NCBI GenBank assembly: GCA_020851955.1
Contig: JADZBU010000075.1
Span: forward strand, 1-37,627
Source of the DNA: Chromatiaceae bacterium
GTDB taxonomy: Bacteria > Pseudomonadota > Gammaproteobacteria > Chromatiales > Chromatiaceae
Direction: 5' to 3'
Length of the DNA: 37,627 bases
Both the position numbers and the translations under genes were made by a program. Shown here in pieces: positions 1-7,658 of the stretch (the first letter of the stretch is position 1; each line of letters opens with the position of its first letter). The notes under the pieces are model-generated. The model was given only the letters and a program-made list of their open reading frames with translations. It was not told the DNA's origin and made no database searches.

Positions 1-1528
1 AGTTGGCGACACCTTCGTTGAGCAGGATATAACCCGCCGCCAGCGCCAGGAGGGTGGCGGCGGTCTTTTCCGCCAGGGGCCGCGACCCAGATTGCCGGCG
101 CAACGCCAGTACCAGGAAGGGCACGAGGCCGCCGATGAGCTGGGCGTAGGGAAAATCGACATAGCGGGGGTCGAACACCAGCATCAGCGCCGTCTGGATG
201 GTCAGGACCATCAGGGCCGCCAGGGCCAGCCCCGCGGCGACCGCGCGGCGGTCCCGGGGCCAGCGGGGCACCGGGCCCAGCACCCGGTAGAGGGGCGGCA
301 CCCCTTGCCGCCCCATCAGGGCCGCCGCGCCGGCGATGGGTGCCAGGGCCGCCACCGCCACCCAGGCCAGGGATCCGATCCAGCCCGTCAGACCCAGGCT
401 CTCCACCCACATGGCCTCGACGGCCAAGCCGATGGCGGTGCCCGACACCAGGGCGATGGCCGCGACGCCCAACCAGGCGACCGTCGTGGCCCCGCCCTCG
501 GCCCCGCCCTCGCGCTTTGCCGAGGCGCCCGCGGCCAGGAAGACGAGGGTGACCAGCAGGACGCCCAGCAGGGCTTGCCAAGGCCAGAAGGGATGGTTCG
601 ACACCGGCTGGCCCCACGTGAACTTGGGCGCGCGCCCCTCGGCATCGAAGAGGCCCCAGTAGCCGCCGACCGTGCCCTCGCGCTGGCGCTTCCAGGGCTG
701 ATCAAAGGCCTCGATCAGATTGACGCCAAACTTTTCCCGGTCGGCCAAGGCCATGACCTCGTGCAGAAAGCGGGCCTGGTTGACCCGCGAAGGAAGGGCC
801 CCCTCCCGCATCCGTCCCGCGCTCGGCCAGCCGATCTCGCCGATGAAGATCTCCTTGTCTGGTAGCTGGGCCACGATTTTCTGGCGCGTCGCCTCCGCGT
901 GAGCGACCGCGCCCGCCACCGGGGTGGGGAAGTCCTCCCAGTAGGGCAGGAGATGGATGGTGACGAAGTCCACGTCCCTGGCCAGGTCGGGATGACGCAG
1001 CCAGAATTCCGGGACATCCGCGTAGGTCACCGGCACCGGCACGGCGGCCTTGACCTCGCGGATGGTGGCCCCGATGTCGGCGGGAGTCATCTCGCCGCGC
1101 AGCAGCACCTCGTTGCCGACCACCACGGCGGACACGACCTCGGGATAGCGTTGCGCCAGCTCGATGGCGGTATCGATCTGCTTGCGATTGCGGTCGCGCT
1201 CCGGGGCGAGCCAGATGCCCAGCATCACCTTCAGCCCGGCTTGCTTGGCCAGTTCCGGCACAAGATGGGTCCCATGATTGACGCCGTAGGTGCGGATGCA
1301 GCCGGTGCGGGTCGCCAGTTGGCCCAGGTCCGCCGCGATCCGGGCCGGCTCGATCTGGATGTCGCCGACGAGCGGACTCTCGTCGCCGCGAAAGGGCGCA
1401 TAGGAGAGGCAGGGCGTTTGGCTCGACTCGCCCGCCAGGGTGGGCATGGGTACCGGCCGACCCAGCCCCCACCAGAGGGCCGTGACCACCAGCAGAGACA
1501 GCACATAGAGACTAAGGGGGAGTTTCAT
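1..1528 (-). CDS. GH17-family membrane glycoside hydrolase or transglycosylase (3' end cut by the window)
   Basis: The frame is open from the ATG at 1528 to the window edge, giving 509 residues without a stop. It begins with a hydrophobic segment (MKLPLSLYVLSLLVV) that looks like a signal anchor. The next roughly 290 residues have the GH17 (beta-1,3-glucanase/glucosyltransferase) layout: the acid/base motif VVGNEV with E140 and the nucleophile motif GEIGWPS with E231. From about residue 310 on there are several hydrophobic segments, so this is a periplasm-facing catalytic domain joined to a multi-span membrane part. It lies 116 bp downstream of the GH26 lipoprotein gene on the same strand and probably belongs to the same polysaccharide operon. 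Acting on a beta-glucan or on the product of the neighbouring synthase is inferred from family and context. No strong ribosome binding site is seen before the ATG. Confidence 0.8.
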   Translation of the reverse strand, partial: MKLPLSLYVLSLLVVTALWWGLGRPVPMPTLAGESSQTPCLSYAPFRGDESPLVGDIQIEPARIAADLGQLATRTGCIRTYGVNHGTHLVPELAKQAGLKVMLGIWLAPERDRNRKQIDTAIELAQRYPEVVSAVVVGNEVLLRGEMTPADIGATIREVKAAVPVPVTYADVPEFWLRHPDLARDVDFVTIHLLPYWEDFPTPVAGAVAHAEATRQKIVAQLPDKEIFIGEIGWPSAGRMREGALPSRVNQARFLHEVMALADREKFGVNLIEAFDQPWKRQREGTVGGYWGLFDAEGRAPKFTWGQPVSNHPFWPWQALLGVLLVTLVFLAAGASAKREGGAEGGATTVAWLGVAAIALVSGTAIGLAVEAMWVESLGLTGWIGSLAWVAVAALAPIAGAAALMGRQGVPPLYRVLGPVPRWPRDRRAVAAGLALAALMVLTIQTALMLVFDPRYVDFPYAQLIGGLVPFLVLALRRQSGSRPLAEKTAATLLALAAGYILLNEGVAN

Positions 1529-1644
1529 CGGGAACCTGTGGTAAGCGGGAGGGATAGGGAGGCTGCTGGACGCCGGATCATCAGGGACCGGGTTGGCGTC
1601 GCATCAGGGGCAGGGAGGCGGTTTCCCGGGTCTCGGCCGCGCCA

Positions 1645-2856
1645 TCAGGGCTTGGCGTCCTGAACTGGCGGGGCGGGGCTGGGCGGCGCGGGACTGGTCG
1701 CCCTAGGCTCGAACTGGGGGCGATCCAGCCAGTAGGGGTCCGCCACGCCCTCGCGATAGGCCGCCAGGGACTCGGGGGAGGAGTTGACGCGCAGGTTAGC
1801 GTAGGTCCCTTCCTCCGTCTCCCAGCGCTCGTGCCAGAAGACGGCGGCGCGGAAGAGGGGGTACAAGTCCTTGAGGGCGGGGAAGGCGGCGCGGATGAAT
1901 TCCGCCTTTTCCCCGGGCTTGAACTCGCCCACTCCCCACTCGGCCAGAATCATGGGCTTGTCGGGATTGATGGCGTGCAACACCGGGTAGGCATCCTCTA
2001 CCACATCATTGAAGGTAGGCGAGCCGTCGAAGCGATTCAGCTTGCCGTAGGCGCTCAGTCCCAACCAATCCACGTAGGCGTCCCCGGGATAGTAGCTGGC
2101 CATGATGTTCCAGGGCGCCTTGGGCAGGGAGGCGTTGTTGGCATGAAAACCCCAGAGGATGTTGTCCACCCCCCGGGCCCGCACCCGGTCGATGACATAG
2201 CGGTTGGCCTTTTTCACCAGCTCGGGGCCGGCGTACAGGGGCCGCCCCGCTTCCTCGCCGACAATGTCGCCGCCCCCGTAGAAGACGCCGGACCAGGGGA
2301 ACCAACTGCCGTTGGCCTCCAGGCCCCAGGTGACGAGCAGGGGCTTACCGTGGGCCTTGGCCCCATCGGCCCACTGGTCGATGTAGGCGTCCCATTGGCC
2401 CGCGAGGATGCTGGGGACGTTGAAGCGGTCCGGACCCCGGTTTTCCATATAGGGCCGATCCCAGGGCGACCAGAAGATCAGGGGCACGGCGCCATAGGCG
2501 GCAATGATATGGGTGGCCTTGGCGGGGAACTGCTGCTCGCCCCAGAAGCTGCCAAAGGCGACGATGGCGAGATGCTTGCCGGTCAGCTTCTCGAAGTCCA
2601 TCAGGGCGTCGTAGGTGACATCGCCCTCGCCCTCGCCGAAATCCACATAGGCGCCCGTGTAGGCCCCTTCCTTGGGCATGACCAGATCCACCGGCCCCGT
2701 AGGCACGACCGCCGCCGGTACCCGCTTATCCGCCGGCTCGCCCCCTCGGCCGCAGCCGGTCAGGACTACCAGCAGGCCCAGCAAAACCAGGAGGCGGATG
2801 GGGGCCGAGCCTGGCGCTCGCCCACCTCGGAAGGGACCCGCCCGTCGCGGCCTCAT
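1645..2856 (-). CDS. Lipoprotein with GH26-like glycoside hydrolase domain
   Basis: This is a 403-residue protein. The start at 2856 is chosen because its ATG overlaps the TGA of the upstream synthase gene (ATGA), which implies translational coupling, and because it is followed by an arginine-rich stretch, a hydrophobic run (IRLLVLLGLLVVL) and the lipobox LTGC. The mature part resembles GH26 (mannanase/glucanase clan A) enzymes. LEANGSWFPW places the putative acid/base at E180, and ILAEWGV places the nucleophile at E306. The C-terminal tail is rich in Pro and Ala. The enzyme would be membrane-anchored in the periplasm or outer membrane and would trim or release the polysaccharide made by the upstream protein. 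That role is inferred from operon position. The exact substrate cannot be read from the sequence. Confidence 0.8.
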   Translation of the reverse strand: MRPRRAGPFRGGRAPGSAPIRLLVLLGLLVVLTGCGRGGEPADKRVPAAVVPTGPVDLVMPKEGAYTGAYVDFGEGEGDVTYDALMDFEKLTGKHLAIVAFGSFWGEQQFPAKATHIIAAYGAVPLIFWSPWDRPYMENRGPDRFNVPSILAGQWDAYIDQWADGAKAHGKPLLVTWGLEANGSWFPWSGVFYGGGDIVGEEAGRPLYAGPELVKKANRYVIDRVRARGVDNILWGFHANNASLPKAPWNIMASYYPGDAYVDWLGLSAYGKLNRFDGSPTFNDVVEDAYPVLHAINPDKPMILAEWGVGEFKPGEKAEFIRAAFPALKDLYPLFRAAVFWHERWETEEGTYANLRVNSSPESLAAYREGVADPYWLDRPQFEPRATSPAPPSPAPPVQDAKP

Positions 2857-5800
2857 CCCCGCCGGCCCTCCGCCAGGCCCTGGGCGACCGTGGCGGTGCG
2901 ATCCAGTTTGCCCCAACCCACCCAGACACCCTTGAGGGCCTTGAAGATGGCCTTGGCGACGGCGTAATTGAAGACGGGCCGGTAGATGATCCGCATGGGC
3001 AGGATGAGCCAGACCTGGCGCAGGGGTTCGCGCTCGATCCAATAGGCCACCGCCGCCAGCAGCATGTCGGAGGCGATGAAGGTGAAGAAGTAGATATAGA
3101 GCAGCAGATTGGTCGGGTTGAGGACGAGGGCCGCGAGCAGCACCGCATCCACCAGCAGCCCGATGGCGACCAGCACGAAATTGAAGAACCAGGCATTGGG
3201 CAGGCTGAACCAGCCCAGGGCGCCATGGCGCAGGGCGAAGAGCATGTCCCGGTGCTTCCAGAGGCACTGCAAGGTGCCAAAGGCCCAGCGGAAGCGCTGG
3301 CGGGCGAAGGTGCGCGGCGTCTCGGGGGCCTCGGTCCAGGCCACCGCCCGGGGGGCATAGCGGATGCGGTAGCCCTGACGGTGCAGACTGAGGGTGAGGT
3401 CCGTGTCCTCGGCCAGGGTCTCGGTACTGATACCCCCCGCGGCCTGGATGGCGTCCAGCCGGAAGGCGCTCACCGCCCCGGGGACCACGGTGATGCAGTT
3501 CAACTGGTCATAGGCCCGGCGGTCCAGGTTGAAGCCGCAGGAATACTCCAGGGCCTGGAAGCGGGCGAAGAGGGTGTCGAGGTTACCGACCCGCGCCCGG
3601 CCGGAGACGGCGCCGACCTGGGGATCGGCGAAGGGCCGCACCAGTTCGGTGATGGTGCCGGGCTCGAACTGGGTATCGGCATCCAGGCTGACGACGATGC
3701 CATGCCGGACCTCCTGGAGGCCCCGGATGAGGGCCCGGGCCTTGCCCAGATTCGCTTGGCGGACCAGACGGATGCGGTCGTCCTCCCGCGCCAGGGCGGC
3801 CACGATATCGCCGGTCCCGTCCCGGGAACCGTCATCGACCACGATCACCTCCATGGGGCCAGGATAGCCGGTGGCGAGCACGGTTTTCAGCGTCTGGCGA
3901 ATCACCTTGGCCTCGTTATAGGCCGCCACCAGCACGGACACGGGCGGACAGACGGGGGGCTGACACTCCAGCGGAGGCCAGTCGGAGGCGGCCCGGGCCA
4001 GGCGCTCGGCGCGACGGCTGCGCAAGGCGAGGCCAATCACCATGAGGGTCTTGAGGATGGTCAGGGCGGTGGCCAGGATCAAGAGGGCCCAGAGAAAATT
4101 GCTCACGGCGTGGATGATCTCGAAGCCGCCGTCGCTGATCATGCGGATGAGGGGCTGCTCGTTGGCCGGCACGGGGGGCATGAGTTGCGCCGCCGGGATT
4201 TTCAGCATCTCGGAGAGCGGCAGGATGGTCTCGCCCCGGGCCCGCAGGTAGTGGATGATCTCGGGCAAGACCTCGAGGGTCTGGCTGCGGTCGCCACCCG
4301 CGTCGTGCAGCAGGACGATGCTGCCCCCATCCCGCCGCCCCATGCGGACCCGCTCGAGCATGGTTTCCACCCCGGGCTTGGCCCAGTCCTCGGGGTCGAT
4401 ATCCATGGTCACCGTCAGATAGCCCATGCGCTGGGCGATGCCGATGGGCACCAGTTCCTCGACGGTATGGGGGTTGGTGTCGGCGTTGTAGGGGGGGCGG
4501 AAGAGGATGGTGGACTGGCCGGTGATGGACTCGATCAGGCGCTGGGTGGCGTTCAGCTCCAGCTTGGCTCGTTCCTCGGAGACCTCGGCGATATTGGGGT
4601 GGGTGTAGGTGTGGACGCCGATCAGGTGCCCCTCGCGCACGATCCGCTGGACCAATTCGGGGTTCTCTTCCATGTTGGCGCCGATCAGGAAAAAGGTCGC
4701 CCGCACCCCCTCGGTCTTGAGAATGTCCAACAGGGCCGGGGTCCATTCGGGGTCCGGGCCGTCGTCGAAGGTAATGGCGACCGCGTCCCGCGGTCCCGCG
4801 CCCTCATGCACCAGGGTCAGATAGGTCGGGAACTTCTCGTAGCGGGCGCTGGCCAGGTTGTGCTTGTCCAGGGTGACGCGGCGGAGGCCATCGGCGCGGT
4901 GGTCGTCGATGGTAATGAGGCTGCCCGTGCCGACATGAGCCATGGCATCGCCGGGGCTGAGGGTTTCGAGCTGGGCGAGATCGAGCGGGGCCAGGGGCTT
5001 GGCGGGGTCCAGGGCCAGGACGGGCCAGATGTCGGGGTCCTCGGTCCCCAGCCGGAAGATGGCGATGCCGCCGGCCTGACTGGCCCGCGTCGCCCGCAAC
5101 TGGTTCAGGAAGGTAACGGCGTCCAGAAACCAGATATTGTGGACGGCGTCCTGATCCTGGTAGCGGACGCGCGGATTCAGGGTCGAGGGATCGAAGGTCA
5201 GACCTTTTTGGGCCGAGCGCCCGGCCCGGGCCATGGCGTCCTCGAAACTGATGAGACTGGCCTCCTCGTCACCGTCCCGCCAGTCGTAACCATAGGCACC
5301 GATACCAATCACCCATTGGTCCGGCCGGCCATAGCTCCGGGTCAGGGCGCCGAGCCAACCCTCGAAGAAGGCTTGGGAGGCCACCGGGCCGGGCGGATTG
5401 AGTTCGGCGTTCTCGTCGTAGAGGGCGGCGACGAACCGATCGACATGGGCGGCGAGGGGCTCCAGGTCCAGCAGGACCAACTGGCGGCGAGCCGGAACAC
5501 TGAGCCACAGTTCCAGATCGTTGGCGTGGAGCGCCGCGGCCACTCGGGCCAGCAGGACGGTCAGGGCCTCCCGGTAGTGCGGATCGATCTGCTGCCAGTC
5601 GATGAGGACGCCCGCCGCACCGATCTCCTGGAGGGCCACCACCAGATTAGCCGCCAGGAGTTCCTGTTGGGCCAGGGACCCCGTCAGCAGGGTTTCCACC
5701 GCCTCGGGCTGCCAGACCTCGTTGGCATCCAGGTTGCGCAGTTGGGGAATGAGGGCCAGACCCGCCTCGCGCGCCAGCTCCATGACCTCCTCGGACGGGG

Positions 5801-6284
5801 TCAGCTTGATCCCGCCCTGGCCATTCTCCAGGGAGAGCCAGTCGGGAGCCAGGTGGGTGAGTTGGTCGGCATGGGCCTTGAGGGCGGCCAGGGCGGCGGG
5901 GTCCCAAGTCTCGAAATAGCCCAGGCGGATGTCACCCAGGGGACCCGCGCCGGACGCGGCCAACCCCCGGCCCTTGTTCTCCCGTGCGAAATCCAGCCAG
6001 AGGGGCTTGGCCGCCTCCCGACGGACCTGGTCCGCCGGGGGCTGGGCCTTTAGCCGCGATTTGAGTTGTTCCGCCGCCGGGGCCGGGCCGAGGCTTGAAG
6101 GGACGAACAGCGTCTGGATGAAAATGACCATGCCGAAGGCCGCCAGCCCCCCCAGGAGCAGGCTATAGCGCTTGAATCTTGGCCAGCGCTTGCCCAGGCG
6201 ATCCAGGAAGACGAAGGCCTCCGCGCCCTCGGCGCCTGGTTGACCTTCCTCCCGCCGATCGCTGGGTGTGGGTTCTGGTGACAT
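2853..6284 (-). CDS. Trifunctional exopolysaccharide protein: GH18-like domain, polysaccharide deacetylase, GT2 synthase
   Basis: The start at 6284 (MSPEPTPSD) is preceded by AGGA and gives 1143 residues. The order is a cytoplasmic tail, one membrane span near residues 40-62, a GH18-like periplasmic domain (about 110-450), a NodB deacetylase domain (about 500-700), a second span near 740, a cytoplasmic GT2 domain, and C-terminal spans. Deacetylase motifs are complete: TFDDGPD (D507, D508), HTYTH (H558, H562), RPPYNAD (from R596), DIDPEDW and LLHDAGG. GT2 motifs are complete: VVDDGSRDGT (D817), DAD at 868-870, EDTD at 959-962 and QRFRW at 996-1000, as in processive PgaC/IcaA-type synthases. 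In the GH18-like domain the usual DxDWE core reads LIDWQ (D229, Q231), so the catalytic glutamate is missing. A poly-N-acetylhexosamine that is polymerised, exported and partly deacetylated is the likely product. That is inferred. Confidence 0.88.
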   Translation of the reverse strand: MSPEPTPSDRREEGQPGAEGAEAFVFLDRLGKRWPRFKRYSLLLGGLAAFGMVIFIQTLFVPSSLGPAPAAEQLKSRLKAQPPADQVRREAAKPLWLDFARENKGRGLAASGAGPLGDIRLGYFETWDPAALAALKAHADQLTHLAPDWLSLENGQGGIKLTPSEEVMELAREAGLALIPQLRNLDANEVWQPEAVETLLTGSLAQQELLAANLVVALQEIGAAGVLIDWQQIDPHYREALTVLLARVAAALHANDLELWLSVPARRQLVLLDLEPLAAHVDRFVAALYDENAELNPPGPVASQAFFEGWLGALTRSYGRPDQWVIGIGAYGYDWRDGDEEASLISFEDAMARAGRSAQKGLTFDPSTLNPRVRYQDQDAVHNIWFLDAVTFLNQLRATRASQAGGIAIFRLGTEDPDIWPVLALDPAKPLAPLDLAQLETLSPGDAMAHVGTGSLITIDDHRADGLRRVTLDKHNLASARYEKFPTYLTLVHEGAGPRDAVAITFDDGPDPEWTPALLDILKTEGVRATFFLIGANMEENPELVQRIVREGHLIGVHTYTHPNIAEVSEERAKLELNATQRLIESITGQSTILFRPPYNADTNPHTVEELVPIGIAQRMGYLTVTMDIDPEDWAKPGVETMLERVRMGRRDGGSIVLLHDAGGDRSQTLEVLPEIIHYLRARGETILPLSEMLKIPAAQLMPPVPANEQPLIRMISDGGFEIIHAVSNFLWALLILATALTILKTLMVIGLALRSRRAERLARAASDWPPLECQPPVCPPVSVLVAAYNEAKVIRQTLKTVLATGYPGPMEVIVVDDGSRDGTGDIVAALAREDDRIRLVRQANLGKARALIRGLQEVRHGIVVSLDADTQFEPGTITELVRPFADPQVGAVSGRARVGNLDTLFARFQALEYSCGFNLDRRAYDQLNCITVVPGAVSAFRLDAIQAAGGISTETLAEDTDLTLSLHRQGYRIRYAPRAVAWTEAPETPRTFARQRFRWAFGTLQCLWKHRDMLFALRHGALGWFSLPNAWFFNFVLVAIGLLVDAVLLAALVLNPTNLLLYIYFFTFIASDMLLAAVAYWIEREPLRQVWLILPMRIIYRPVFNYAVAKAIFKALKGVWVGWGKLDRTATVAQGLAEGRRG

Positions 6285-6500
6285 CTTGCTTGATCCTGCC
6301 GCCCAGGGCTGATGGTTATGAGGTGGCCGCCGGCGCGCCAGCCGGCGGTCTGCCTGCCTTGCTTGGCCGGCATTATGGCGAGCGCCGCATGGGGGTGAAA
6401 GAGTAGCGGCGAGAGGATATCCGGCGCAACGCCATCCCATCATCGGGGGCGCGTAGAATAAGCGAACTTTCGCCGGCCCGTGGATAAAAACCTCGCCCCC

Positions 6501-7514
6501 ATGAAACGCCTTATCCTCATTTGTTTGTTGGCTTTTTTGGTACTGTCCGCCTGCCAGCAGCCGACCGAAACCCTCCTGACCGGGGACACCCAAGGCACCA
6601 CTTGGCATCTGAAAATGGTCCTGGACGGCACCGCCGCCAACCCGGAGGAGATCGGAACGGCCGTCGCGGCCCTGTTTAGCAGGATTGACGAGCGCTTCTC
6701 CAACTGGCGCGAGGATTCGGAACTGGCCCGCTTCAATCGGCAAGAGACCACGGAGTGGCAAAGCCTCTCGCCGGAGGTCGTCCAGCTCACCCGCCTGGCC
6801 CGCGAGATCCATGACAAGACCGGGGGCTGTTACGACCCGACGGTGCAGCCCCTCTCGGAACTCTGGGGTTTCGCCCGCGAGGAACAGCGGGTGCCCGCTC
6901 CCGGCGAGATCCAGGCCGTCCTCGCCCACATCGGCATGGACAAGCTGGAGATCGACGCCGCCGGGGACCGGCTGCGTAAACGGGACCCAGCGCTACGGCT
7001 CAGCCTGGATTCCATCGCCCAGGGCTATACCATCGGCGCCATGGCCCAACTGCTGGAGGACCGGGGTATTCACAACTACCTCGCCGAGATCGGCGGCGAG
7101 ATGAAGGTCAAGGGCCACAAGGCCAACGGCGGCGCCTGGCGGGTAGCGGTCGAAAAGCCCAAGCCGCTGACCCGGGAAGTGCAACGCATCCTGGAACTCC
7201 AGCGGCAAGACGGCATCGCCGTCATGACCTCGGGGACCTACCGCAACTACTTCGAGGCCGATGGCAAGACCTATTCCCACATCATCGACCCCCGTACGGG
7301 GATGCCCGTCAACCACCAATTGCTTTCGACCACCGTCCTGCACGAGAACCCGACCCTGGCCGACGCCTGGTCCACGGCCCTCCTGTGCGTGGGCGAGACC
7401 GAGGGGTTGCGCATCGCCGCAGCGGAAGGGTTGCGGGCCCTCTTCATCCACCAGGAGGGGGACCAGCTCAAGGAGACTCTGAGCCCGGCCTTCGCCCAGT
7501 ACCTGGGGCCCTGA
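6501..7514 (+). CDS. apbE: FAD:protein FMN transferase, ApbE lipoprotein
   Basis: ApbE attaches FMN covalently to Ser/Thr residues of exported redox proteins such as Nqr/Rnf subunits, using FAD and Mg2+. The 337-residue product starts at the ATG at 6501. An in-frame GTG seven codons upstream is less likely, because the signal sequence MKRLILICLLAFLVLSAC with lipobox LSAC (C18) fits the ATG exactly. Family signatures are present: DSIAQGYTIG, an NYLAEIGGE stretch where typical members have a D-x-G-G loop, HIIDPRTGMPV for FAD/Mg2+ binding, and the C-terminal ADAWSTALL. Length is normal for the family. It is transcribed divergently from the polysaccharide synthase gene and is followed 144 bp later by a P-type ATPase. 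No flavinylation target is seen in the window. Confidence 0.93.
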   Translation: MKRLILICLLAFLVLSACQQPTETLLTGDTQGTTWHLKMVLDGTAANPEEIGTAVAALFSRIDERFSNWREDSELARFNRQETTEWQSLSPEVVQLTRLAREIHDKTGGCYDPTVQPLSELWGFAREEQRVPAPGEIQAVLAHIGMDKLEIDAAGDRLRKRDPALRLSLDSIAQGYTIGAMAQLLEDRGIHNYLAEIGGEMKVKGHKANGGAWRVAVEKPKPLTREVQRILELQRQDGIAVMTSGTYRNYFEADGKTYSHIIDPRTGMPVNHQLLSTTVLHENPTLADAWSTALLCVGETEGLRIAAAEGLRALFIHQEGDQLKETLSPAFAQYLGP

Positions 7515-7569
7515 CGACCCTGTCCACTGGCCGGCGGGCACTCCGCCGCTAGCGCGTCCGGGCCTGGGT

Positions 7570-7584
7570 GCCGGGAACCCCGGC
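7570..7584 (+). terminator. GC-rich hairpin after apbE (weak terminator candidate)
   Basis: A perfect 6-bp stem (GCCGGG/CCCGGC) with a 3-nt loop lies 56 bp after the apbE stop. No T-tract follows, so it may only attenuate or may be incidental in GC-rich DNA. Confidence 0.25.
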
Positions 7585-7658
7585 CGGCAACCGACTATCC
7601 AATTCATGCTATCGGCCCACATCACTTAGTCCAGTCCCGCTCTCCCTGGAGGTCCTCC

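Noticed and set aside
2026-2968. Open frames on the plus strand opposite the polysaccharide genes
   Set aside because: Long antisense frames are common in GC-rich DNA; the minus-strand frames carry complete catalytic motifs and coupled starts.
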